DNA of 64,000 bases from G039954875 sp047528275. GTDB lineage: Bacteria; Bacteroidota; Bacteroidia; Flavobacteriales; Blattabacteriaceae. Below the pieces are notes generated by a model. The model searched no databases, was not told the DNA's origin, and saw only the letters and a program-made list of their open reading frames with translations. The DNA lies in the NCBI GenBank assembly GCA_047528275.1, contig CP180023.1:434001-498000 (forward strand). The letters run 5' to 3'. Position numbers and translations under genes: made by a program. Position 1 is the stretch's first letter; each line of letters starts with the position of its first letter. This document shows, one piece after another, positions 55,013-62,390 of this stretch.

Positions 55013-55636
55013 TTACGATTCATTTTTTGTTTTGATCTTGTTTCGGATGACTGATTTCAGAATATTGATCGCTACGTCATTTTGACGCATGTTTGGGATG
55101 ATGATGTCTGCATAAGATTTTGTTGGTTCGATGAATTGCTCATGCATTGGCTTGAGGGTTTCTTGGTAGCGACGCAGCACCTCATCGAGGTCTCTTCCAC
55201 GTTCGACAATGTCTCTTTTGATGCGTCGAATCAGGCGTTCGTCAGCATCGGCATGGATGAAGATTTTCATATCGAAAAGGTCTCTCAAAGAAGGATGGGT
55301 GAAGACCAATATCCCCTCGACAATGATCACTTGATGGGGTTGAATGTGGGTGAAATCTCCTGTACGTGTATGAGTGATGAAGGAGTAGACTGGCTGATCG
55401 ACGGCTTGACCGGATTTGAGTGCTTTGAGGTGCTCGACCAGTAGGTCAAAATCGATTGATCGTGGATGATCAAAATTGATCTTTTTTCTCTCTTCGAAAG
55501 AGAGGTGTTTATTGTCATGATAATAATGATCCTGTGCCAGGATGATGATGTCTTCTTGTGGGAGATCAATCAGAATTTTATTCACTACGGTGGTTTTTCC
55601 TGATCCTGTTCCTCCACCGACGCCTATAATGAGCAT
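55013..55636 (-). CDS. udk: Uridine kinase
   Basis: Uridine kinase phosphorylates uridine and cytidine in pyrimidine salvage. The 207-codon frame begins MLIIGVGGGTGSGKTTV, with a Walker A motif at 7-15. It continues ILAQDHYYHDN (substrate loop), NFDHPRSIDFDLLVEHL, PVYSFITHTRT, VIIVEGILVF, and RLIRRIKRDIVERGRDLDEV, the lid with catalytic arginines. IPTKSYADIIIPN-like sequence closes it. Length and all motifs are normal. It is cotranscribed with the divIC-like gene. Confidence 0.95.
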   Translation of the reverse strand: MLIIGVGGGTGSGKTTVVNKILIDLPQEDIIILAQDHYYHDNKHLSFEERKKINFDHPRSIDFDLLVEHLKALKSGQAVDQPVYSFITHTRTGDFTHIQPHQVIIVEGILVFTHPSLRDLFDMKIFIHADADERLIRRIKRDIVERGRDLDEVLRRYQETLKPMHEQFIEPTKSYADIIIPNMRQNDVAINILKSVIRNKIKTKNES

Positions 55637-55719
55637 ATGAAAAGATTTATCATGAGAATTTAGTAAAATTTATCGATATGATCGTGCCCATTTTGAAGGG
55701 GTCTGATGGTTAAGGTGTT
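55637..55719. other. Short upstream region of udk
   Basis: AT-rich gap that should hold the udk promoter. I could not find a convincing TAnnTTTG with a spaced -33 box. Confidence 0.4.
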
Positions 55720-56522
55720 TTTTTAATGACTTGGACAATACATTGAGGGTTTGCCGTTTTGTAACCTTTTCGGGCTAATGCTTTTGCAATTTTTGCTTGG
55801 TTTCATGATAGACGGTTCAATAGTTTTCTGTTTGTAAGTAGGGCATAGCGATCATTTCTATTGCATTCTTGTCGGTTTCCTCTACACTTATACAGTGGGT
55901 GCCAGGTTCTTTCATTATGAAGGCATCTTTGTCGAGTATTTATCGCATGATTTGCTTTTTTTTTTCAATCTCTGATCTATAACGAATTGCGAAAAAGATA
56001 TCAACTCTAGAACCAAGTTCTAGAGAGAAATTTTTGATTTCCTCATAGGGTCATCTTCGCATTGGGGATGATCAGTGTACGGTTTTGTCGATCAGACAGT
56101 ATGGTTACAAATAGAGAGATTTCTTTGACTGTGCCCATCACTCCATTGGTTTCGATAAAATCTACCACCCTAAAAGGTTTAAATATCAGCAATATGATAC
56201 CTGAGATTAGACTACCTAATGATCTATCGAAAGCATTTCCTATGGATAATAAAACACCTACTAAAATTAGTATAAAAGAGATGGTTTGTATCTCAATCAG
56301 TTCTGCTACAGAGATGAAGAGTAAATTATTCAGGCTGAAATTGATCATCGTGGCAAAAAAGGGTGTGAGTGTAGGGTCCATTTTGCTTCTGTCTAATTTT
56401 TTTTTACTCCATCGGCTCAGATAACCGATCAGACACAAGCTGAGAAAGAGTAGTATGTTTACCCCCACAAGCTTGGGTAACCAACTACTGATAGTAGTTA
56501 ATACGATTTTGATATATTCCAT
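55720..56522 (-). pseudogene. mscS: Small-conductance mechanosensitive channel, freshly broken (mscS)
   Basis: MscS opens under membrane tension to release solutes during osmotic downshock. The first 159 codons (56522-56043) are intact: three membrane segments, the pore-helix region (NAFDRSLGSLISGIILLIF), FKPFRVVDFIETNGVMGTV and RTLIIPNAKMT. A single-base shift near 56046 then gives a stop. The next frame carries on with PYEEIKNFSLELGSRVDIFF, AIRYRSEIEKKK, a stop, and ISVEETDKNAIEMIAMPYLQ, which is the beta domain and vestibule. One frameshift and two or three stops separate it from a whole gene. Its start overlaps the end of the RluA-like frame by 38 bp. Confidence 0.85.
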
Positions 56523-57282
56523 AAAAAGATATTTTTTGATATGAAAGGTGGAAATTAATCAATTTTTCAAGTCGCTCTTCGTAAAATTTCCATATTGTTT
56601 CGTTTGGTGATGGAGCTATGATCTTCAAAGGTTCTTTACGAATCGTATGTATCAGATATAAACTTTGTGTATGAAGACATATGTTATGATCAATATTGGG
56701 TCTATCTGCTCCGTATTTGACCTCGCCTTTGATCGGCCAATCTATGATTGAGAGTTGGCTCTTGATTTGGTGTTGTTGTCCAGTATGTAGGTAGATTTGT
56801 GGGAGGTAGTAGTACTTGAGTATGGTTAAGATTTCATAGTCCAACACGACTTTCTTGCTTTCTGACTTTTCTGTATCGTAGGATGTTGATTGTTTTTTTT
56901 GTGAATTCCTCACCAAGTAATGGATCAAGGTACCCTTGTCTTTTGAAAGGTAGTTTTTCACCAATGCCCAATAGATTTTTTCCCATTGATGGGTTTGAAG
57001 AATCTTGTTCAAGCGCTCTAGGGTTTTACTTCTCTGAGCAAAAGGGATAAGGCTACTCCTAGTCCAGTTCAGTTGCTGTCTTGTACCGAGGAAGACTTCT
57101 CGCTTTCTCTGATATTTTTCTTTCAGCAGGTAGTTTTTGATAAATTCCCTCAAAGGGATATCACTGGTTTTGTCTCCTTGTACGATGTCTGAAGGGCATT
57201 TGTTTACTGCGATCAGATGGTTGTTTTCATAAAGGATTTTTAGATGGTTTTGAGTGCTACGTTTGGTATTGTTCGGTCTCAT
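56485..57282 (-). CDS. RluA-type pseudouridine synthase-like protein without the catalytic motif
   Basis: RluA-family enzymes convert uridine to pseudouridine in rRNA or tRNA. The frame has 265 codons and no break. Family features: LYENNHLIAVNKCPSDIVQG (N-terminal strands), LREFIKNYL, FAQRSKTLERLNKIL, KIYWALV, and a C-terminal half with YLHTGQQHQIKSQLS (usual form TGR-HQIR-QL) and IKGEVKYGA. The catalytic motif, normally HRLDRPTSGL, is QQLNWTRSSL here: the aspartate is asparagine and both arginines and the histidine have changed. Other conserved residues (TGR to TGQ, HQIR to HQIK) have changed as well. It is either an inactive early pseudogene or a noncatalytic RNA binder. Confidence 0.7.
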   Translation of the reverse strand: MRPNNTKRSTQNHLKILYENNHLIAVNKCPSDIVQGDKTSDIPLREFIKNYLLKEKYQRKREVFLGTRQQLNWTRSSLIPFAQRSKTLERLNKILQTHQWEKIYWALVKNYLSKDKGTLIHYLVRNSQKKQSTSYDTEKSESKKVVLDYEILTILKYYYLPQIYLHTGQQHQIKSQLSIIDWPIKGEVKYGADRPNIDHNICLHTQSLYLIHTIRKEPLKIIAPSPNETIWKFYEERLEKLINFHLSYQKISFYGIYQNRINYYQ

Positions 57283-58081
57283 TTGGAAAGTTTTCCTTTT
57301 TTACATCTTCAATGTATTGCTTGACTGCTTGATTGATCTGTTCATGTAGATTGAGGTAACGTCGGACGAATTTGGGTTGAAAATCTTTATTCATCCCAAG
57401 CAGGTCGTGGATAACTAAAACTTGTCCATCGACAGCCTTCCCAGCACCGATGCCTATCGTAGGTATTGTGATTGAGGTGGTGACCTTTGCAGCCAGCTGT
57501 GTCGGTATCTTTTCTAGGACTAAAGCAAAACAACCTGCCTCAACCAAGATTTGTGCATCGTGTAAAAGTTTTTCGGCTTCTATCTCTGTTTGGGCTATGA
57601 GGGCATAAGTACCGAATTGATGTATCGATTGAGGGGTGAGCCCTAGGTGCCCCATCACAGGGATTCCTGCAGTAGTGATTTTTTCTATTGTCTTTTTGAT
57701 TCTTATTCCGCCTTCTAACTTTACCCCATGTACACCGGTTTTTTTCATCATTCGGACGGCTGACTCAAAAGCTTTTTCAGGGCTGGTTTGATAGCTACCA
57801 AACGGCAAATCTGCAATCACCAATGCACGTTTCGCAGCTCGGGCTACAGCACTTGCATGGTAGATCATCTGATCCAGAGTGATTGGTATAGTGGTCACAT
57901 GGCCTGCCATCATATTGGCTGCAGAGTCTCCTACCAATAGAATATCAATTCCTGCCTCGTCGAGAAGCGTAGCCATTGAATGATCATAAGCGGTCAATAC
58001 AGTAATCTTTTCGCCTTGGTATTTTTTCTTTCTAATAACTTCTGTATGGACTCGGGTGGTTTTTTTAAAATGATTGTTCAT
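57257..58081 (-). CDS. panB: 3-methyl-2-oxobutanoate hydroxymethyltransferase (ketopantoate synthesis)
   Basis: PanB adds a hydroxymethyl group to 2-oxoisovalerate, the first committed step to pantothenate and coenzyme A. The 274-codon frame has ITVLTAYDHSMATLLDEAG, VGDSAANMMAGHVTT (metal aspartate 52), ADLPFGSYQTS (aspartate 91), VHGVKLEGG, GIPVMGHLGLTPQS, CFALVLEKIP, TIGIGAG and VLVIHDLLGM, all conserved. I chose the ATG at 58081 (MNNHFKKTTRV). The frame runs on to 58258, but that part overlaps the divergent ugd gene. Its last 26 bp overlap the start of the RluA-like gene. panC and panD are not in the window. Confidence 0.94.
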   Translation of the reverse strand: MNNHFKKTTRVHTEVIRKKKYQGEKITVLTAYDHSMATLLDEAGIDILLVGDSAANMMAGHVTTIPITLDQMIYHASAVARAAKRALVIADLPFGSYQTSPEKAFESAVRMMKKTGVHGVKLEGGIRIKKTIEKITTAGIPVMGHLGLTPQSIHQFGTYALIAQTEIEAEKLLHDAQILVEAGCFALVLEKIPTQLAAKVTTSITIPTIGIGAGKAVDGQVLVIHDLLGMNKDFQPKFVRRYLNLHEQINQAVKQYIEDVKKENFPNETEQYQT

Positions 58082-58101
58082 CAGGTGAAATGAATACTGA
58101 G

Positions 58102-58130
58102 CAAAGATATGGGTTTTATTGATACTTTTG
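58102..58130. promoter_or_regulatory. Possible divergent -7 boxes for panB and ugd
   Basis: In the 75-bp gap between the two divergent genes, TATCTTTG on the minus strand (58109-58102) and TACTTTTG on the plus strand (58123-58130) both fit TAnnTTTG. They would place transcription starts about 14 nt before panB and 20 nt before ugd. Neither has a clear -33 box at 19 nt. Confidence 0.45.
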
Positions 58131-58156
58131 CTTCTATTTCTGAAAATTTTTTCATT

Positions 58157-59476
58157 ATGAATATAAGTGTTATAGGTACTGGATACGTAGGTTTGGTCAC
58201 GGGAACTTGTCTGGCAGATCGGGGTAATAATGTCATTTGTGTAGATATTGATGAACAAAAAGTAAAACGGATGAAGAATGGGGAAGTTCCTATTTATGAA
58301 CCCCGGCTCGAGGAAATTTTTAAAGAGAATATTGACGCAAAACGCCTTTATTTCACTACTGAGTTGAAGATGGCTGTTGATGCTTCTACAATCATTTTTT
58401 TAGCTTTACCCACTCCTTTAGGTGAAGATGGTTCGGCAGATATTACTGATGTGCTTAATGTAGCTGAAGCTTTGGGTAAGATTATCAATAGTTATAAGGT
58501 GATCGTCAACAAGAGTACCGTTCCGGTAGGCACAGCTGAAAGGGTTCGAAAAGTTATCATCCAAAATGCTAAGGTACCTTTTGATGTGGTTTCCAATCCT
58601 GAGTTTTTAAGAGAGGGTTTTGCCGTAGAAGATTTTAAAAGGCCTAACAGGATCATCATAGGTGCTAGAACAGAAAAGGCCATCAAGTTGATGAAAAATA
58701 TTTATAAACCTTATACCGATGTTGGTACTCCATTGTTGATCATGGATGAAAGATCAGCTGAGCTGACCAAGTATGCTGCTAATGCTTTTCTAGCGACCAA
58801 AATTACCTTTATGAATGAGGTGGCTAATTTTTCTGAATGCGTTGGGGCAGATATTGATAAAGTACGTTTGGGGATGGGTCATGATGAGCGCATTGGGCAT
58901 AGGTTTTTATTTCCAGGTATAGGTTATGGTGGCAGTTGTTTCCCTAAGGATGTCAGGGCCTTAATCTACTCAGGCAAACAACAGGAGTATGATTTTCGTG
59001 TTTTGAAAGCTGTAGAAGCTGTCAATGAAGCCCAAAAGACCATCTTGGTCAAAAAGATCCATAGATATTTCGATGGACAATTAACCGCTAAGAAGATCGC
59101 CTTTTGGGGGTTGGCTTTTAAACCCAATACAGATGATATTCGAGAGGCTTCCTCGCTCAATATGATCGAAAGGCTTTTGCAGGCTGGTGCAACGCTCTCA
59201 GTTTTTGATCCTGTGGCTATGCAGAATGTAGAAAGGTGTTTTGGAGATAAGATCCAATATGCTCGGGATATGTACGAGGTGTTAGATGGTGCAGATGCCT
59301 TGATCATTGCTACGGAATGGTCTGAATTTCATCAACCTGATTTTGAATTGGTAGCTTCACGATTAAAAAACAAAGCGATCTTTGATGGTAGGAATATTTT
59401 GGACCCTAAGGAAATCACTTCTCTAGGATTTTACTATGAAGGAATAGGAAAAGCTTTCAGATCGGGTAGACATTAA
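58157..59476 (+). CDS. ugd: UDP-glucose 6-dehydrogenase
   Basis: The enzyme oxidises UDP-glucose to UDP-glucuronate, a precursor of surface polysaccharides. The 439-codon frame from the ATG at 58157 begins MNISVIGTGYVGLVTGTCLA, the NAD-binding start. It shows ALPTPLGEDGSAD, NKSTVPVGTAERV, SNPEFLREG, the catalytic cysteine in GIGYGGSCFPKD (Cys261), and the C-terminal domain GLAFKPNTDDIREASS. An in-frame ATG at 58109 would add 16 residues in front of the nucleotide-binding strand and is less likely. All catalytic residues are present. It is divergent from panB. Confidence 0.95.
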   Translation: MNISVIGTGYVGLVTGTCLADRGNNVICVDIDEQKVKRMKNGEVPIYEPRLEEIFKENIDAKRLYFTTELKMAVDASTIIFLALPTPLGEDGSADITDVLNVAEALGKIINSYKVIVNKSTVPVGTAERVRKVIIQNAKVPFDVVSNPEFLREGFAVEDFKRPNRIIIGARTEKAIKLMKNIYKPYTDVGTPLLIMDERSAELTKYAANAFLATKITFMNEVANFSECVGADIDKVRLGMGHDERIGHRFLFPGIGYGGSCFPKDVRALIYSGKQQEYDFRVLKAVEAVNEAQKTILVKKIHRYFDGQLTAKKIAFWGLAFKPNTDDIREASSLNMIERLLQAGATLSVFDPVAMQNVERCFGDKIQYARDMYEVLDGADALIIATEWSEFHQPDFELVASRLKNKAIFDGRNILDPKEITSLGFYYEGIGKAFRSGRH

Positions 59477-59518
59477 AGCTGTCCAGAAGTAGACCGTCCG
59501 TTCCTTTGGGATTTACTT

Positions 59519-60709
59519 TTATTCTGATGATAGGTACATTTTTCGTGATGAAAAATAAGAGATACATAACCCAATAGTCCAGACCGTGATCGTGGTCAGT
59601 AAAAAGTCATTTATTGTAAATTTCACAGGGAAGGCAGTAGTTTCATTGATGGTTATCCAGGCATATTTGTATTGGATGAAGGCCAAGGTGTATCCTTCTA
59701 AAATACCTACGATCCATCCTATCAAGGTAATGGTCAATCCTGTGTAAATAAAAATCTTTTTCAACCCGAGAATGGTTAAGCCTAAGCTACAGAGTGTATA
59801 GTTCTGTTCTCTTTTATCTAATTTTAGTATAGTGATGGCTCCTATCAGATTAAAAGAGGTGATCAACGTGACGAGGCTCAATATGAGGTAGATGATGAAA
59901 TTTTCGGTATTCATTATTTTGAACAAGGTTTCTTGTTGTTCGGCACGTGTTTTCACAATATATCCGGGGCCTAATATTTTGATCAATGCATTTTTCACTA
60001 CATCGATGTTGACTTGTGAAACTACTTTAAGTTCCAAGGCATAGATGTTACTGCCCTTGTTAATCAATTCTTGTACAAAAGAAAGATGACCATATACGTA
60101 TCTCTCGTTGACCTCCTCGAGAATATTGAAAATCCCTATTGCGATGGCATTTTTTTGGATGAAAGATGCTTTAATGATCTGCCCCTTTCCTGGCCTAGGC
60201 ACAAAAATCTTTATTGGGTTTTGCCAGTCTTCCAAAACTAAAGAAAGGTGTTGAGCTACCTTAATACCGGCTATAATACCCCCCGGATCGCTTGATGAGA
60301 TGGGATTACCTAAAACAATATGCTGTTGGAAGTTAATGACCTTTTCGTAGTTTATGTCTACCCCTTTCAAATAAGCTAAATGATCACGCTCTCGATATCG
60401 TAGATAGACCTTCTCTTCGATGGTCTGTGAAAGGGCTTCTACCCCTTGTACTGTATGTATTTTCTGAAGTAAATCCTCATTGACAGAGAAATCCTTTCCA
60501 TTTGAAGGTAAGATTTTGATGTCAGGATTGATGCTTTGATAAATATTGATATTTAAGTCTTTAAGTCCTGAGAATACGACTAGGATTACACATAATGCCA
60601 TCGTGGCTATGCTCAATCCTCCTATAGCGATCAGTGTAATGATATTAACGGCATTGGTATTTTTTCTTGATAAAAAATATCTCCTTGCTATGTAAAAAGA
60701 GATATGCAA
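59519..60709 (-). CDS. FtsX-like/LolC-E type ABC transporter permease
   Basis: Such permeases work with an ABC ATPase (LolD type) to extract lipoproteins from the inner membrane or to shape the envelope. The 396-codon frame begins FYIARRYFLSRKNTNAVNII, the typical start, then one membrane segment (ALCVILVVFSGLKDLN), a large periplasmic domain (about 55-270), and three C-terminal membrane segments (FIIYLILSLVTLITSFNLIG, IFIYTGLTITLIGWIVGILE and a final one). GAITILKLDKREQNYTLCSLG is the coupling loop, where the family has 'R---I-ILR-LG'. No ATPase partner is in the window. It follows rbfA by 5 bp. Confidence 0.87.
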   Translation of the reverse strand: MHISFYIARRYFLSRKNTNAVNIITLIAIGGLSIATMALCVILVVFSGLKDLNINIYQSINPDIKILPSNGKDFSVNEDLLQKIHTVQGVEALSQTIEEKVYLRYRERDHLAYLKGVDINYEKVINFQQHIVLGNPISSSDPGGIIAGIKVAQHLSLVLEDWQNPIKIFVPRPGKGQIIKASFIQKNAIAIGIFNILEEVNERYVYGHLSFVQELINKGSNIYALELKVVSQVNIDVVKNALIKILGPGYIVKTRAEQQETLFKIMNTENFIIYLILSLVTLITSFNLIGAITILKLDKREQNYTLCSLGLTILGLKKIFIYTGLTITLIGWIVGILEGYTLAFIQYKYAWITINETTAFPVKFTINDFLLTTITVWTIGLCISYFSSRKMYLSSE

Positions 60710-60714
60710 TGTGC

Positions 60715-61074
60715 TTATTTCATAAGGTTTTGTCCTTCTCCCCTGAGTTCTTTTTCTATTTTTTCGATGTATTCCAATGAATCGTCTATACGAAAATCCA
60801 GCTCAGGGAATTTCCGAAACTGGTACCTAAGTTCCTTAGCCAGTAGTTTTTTGTAGTGATTGGATCGGGTACGTATTATCTCGAAGAGATGGGCCTTTTC
60901 TTCTGGTGGGAAAAAACGAATGTAAATCCTTGCCAGCCCTAAATCAGTGGTGACATGTACTTGAATTACGCTAATCAACAGGCAGCTTTGATCACAACTT
61001 AGCTCACGACGAATCAACTCTGCTAGTTCTTTACGAATCAGTGCTGCAGCCTTTTTTTGTCGAATGGTCTCCAT
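60715..61074 (-). CDS. rbfA: Ribosome-binding factor A
   Basis: RbfA binds the immature 30S subunit and helps its final folding. The 119-codon frame begins METIRQKKAAALIRKELAEL and has the KH-like fold pattern: ISVIQVHVTTDLGLARIYI (about 34-52), then LRYQFRKFPELDFRIDDSLE (about 82-101), where the family has R-PEL-F--D-S---- and a final helix. It overlaps nothing and is 5 bp from the permease. A TATATTTG box (61087-61080 on the minus strand) lies only 5 bp before the ATG, so the message might be leaderless or the box might be chance. Confidence 0.92.
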   Translation of the reverse strand: METIRQKKAAALIRKELAELIRRELSCDQSCLLISVIQVHVTTDLGLARIYIRFFPPEEKAHLFEIIRTRSNHYKKLLAKELRYQFRKFPELDFRIDDSLEYIEKIEKELRGEGQNLMK

Positions 61075-61079
61075 GTTTG

Positions 61080-61087
61080 CAAATATA
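61080..61087 (-). promoter_or_regulatory. Possible -7 box immediately before rbfA
   Basis: TATATTTG on the minus strand fits TAnnTTTG and is followed by CAAAC and the rbfA ATG. A TTG at 61107-61105 lies 17 nt upstream, two short of the usual 19. If used, transcription would start at or next to the start codon. Confidence 0.35.
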
Positions 61088-61112
61088 GGCCAACGAAAAA
61101 AAATCCCAACAG

Positions 61113-61730
61113 TTAACCAACCAAGCGATTGATATGTTTAATCTTGTCATTCAAGTCAAAGAGGGATGCTTTTCGGATGTTAAAATACCAAGTATGGATA
61201 CCAAGTTGAGCTGCTGCTGTAATATTTTCTGCTAAATCGTCGATAAAAAGGCTTTCATTTGGAGAGATCTGATTTTCGTTTAATATCATTTCATATAAGA
61301 TTCTGTGAGGTTTTTTCATACCTATCTCATGAGAAAAGTATAATTGATCGAATTGATTTTCAAATGTTTTGTAGAGGGACCCCATCTGGATTTGAATGGC
61401 TTCCATGTGTAAAGTATTCATATTGCTTAGTAGGAATATTCGGTGATGGTTTCTGGTCCAACGTAAGATTTCAAGATTTCTTTCATCGAAAAAGCCTAGT
61501 AAGGCATGCCATGCTTTTCGAATCTTTTGTGGATTTCCTAGAGGGGTATGTTTCTGTATGGCCGAGATGAAATCATCCGTGCTGATCTGTCCAACCTCAT
61601 AGATCGAAAAGACTTCCTTCAATTGTTTTGGAGCATAAAAAAGTCCCAATTTGATGAACTCAAATCGCATTCGTTTTATTTTTAATGGGATTAGGACATT
61701 CCCGAGGTCAAAAATGACGTTCTTGATCAT
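61113..61730 (-). CDS. HAD-superfamily hydrolase (YihX/FMN phosphatase-like)
   Basis: HAD hydrolases of this shape remove phosphate from small metabolites. The 205-codon frame has all four motifs: IFDLGNVLIPL with the nucleophile (Asp8), RIFLLSNMNTLHME (motif II), FSHEIGMKKPHRILYE (motif III lysine) and LFIDDLAENITAA (motif IV). The four-helix cap lies between motifs I and II. In the D-x-G-N-V variant of motif I the second acidic residue is absent, as in YihX-like members, so this is not a sign of decay. The substrate cannot be told from sequence. It starts 38 bp upstream of rbfA on the same strand. Confidence 0.88.
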   Translation of the reverse strand: MIKNVIFDLGNVLIPLKIKRMRFEFIKLGLFYAPKQLKEVFSIYEVGQISTDDFISAIQKHTPLGNPQKIRKAWHALLGFFDERNLEILRWTRNHHRIFLLSNMNTLHMEAIQIQMGSLYKTFENQFDQLYFSHEIGMKKPHRILYEMILNENQISPNESLFIDDLAENITAAAQLGIHTWYFNIRKASLFDLNDKIKHINRLVG

Positions 61731-61778
61731 GATGATTGCAAGCTAACGAACTTTATTGTAAAATTGTAAATCCTTTTA

Positions 61779-61852
61779 GGTCCCATAGCTCAGTTGGTTA
61801 GAGCACCTGACTCATAATCAGGGGGTCGCTGGTTCAAGCCCAGCTGGGACCA
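61779..61852 (+). tRNA. tRNA with CAT anticodon (Ile2 likely, or elongator Met)
   Basis: A 74-nt cloverleaf with acceptor GGTCCCA/TGGGACC, discriminator A, D arm GCTCAGTTGGTTAGAGC, anticodon arm CCTGA-CTCATAA-TCAGG and T arm GCTGGTTCAAGCCCAGC. CAT may read AUG, or AUA after TilS-type modification. The body is closer in feel to bacterial Ile2 tRNAs than to elongator Met, but I cannot decide. CCA is not encoded. The body is intact. Confidence 0.9.
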
Positions 61853-62390
61853 CAGGCCTCTTATATTTTTGATCTATAATGATTTGTAAAAGATCGATCC
61901 AATCTTTTTGTAATGTTTTATGGATGGCTTACTATCTTTTCCACTCCTTTATGATTCAGAAAATGATATATCTGTTACGGGTGTATACTAAAAAGAAAGT
62001 TAATACAAGTTTTCCTAGAATAAAAAACCTTCATAAGGGGCCCATCCAGTCAGAAAAGATGTATTATGCGATCATTTTGAATAGAAGTTTCACTGTTCTA
62101 CTGGTCATCATAAAATATTAGATATGGAGGGATTGTTTTAATTTCAGGTGATGTGTTCGAATTTATTTAATAAATATTAAAATTTCTTGTACTATGAAAA
62201 ATATACCGTTTTGTGAATAATCTTCTATTTTCACGTGATTTATGTTTTCTCTACTTTATTAAAAATTGAATAATAGAAGAAGATTCTTATATAGAAATGT
62301 TTTTTATATTACATTAATTTAATAAAAATTAAAACTTATTTATAAGTGAATGAATTTTGAATTATATTTATCTTATTATTTAATGTGGAA
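61853..62390. other. Unassigned, very AT-rich stretch
   Basis: The 80-codon frame 61879-62121 shows no recognisable feature and may be an overlap of decayed sequence. Downstream to 62390 the sequence is almost all A+T with no visible gene. Confidence 0.4.

Noticed and set aside
58082..58258. 59-codon N-terminal extension of panB
   Set aside because: It overlaps the start of the divergent ugd gene and has no similarity to PanB. The ATG at 58081 fits the family.
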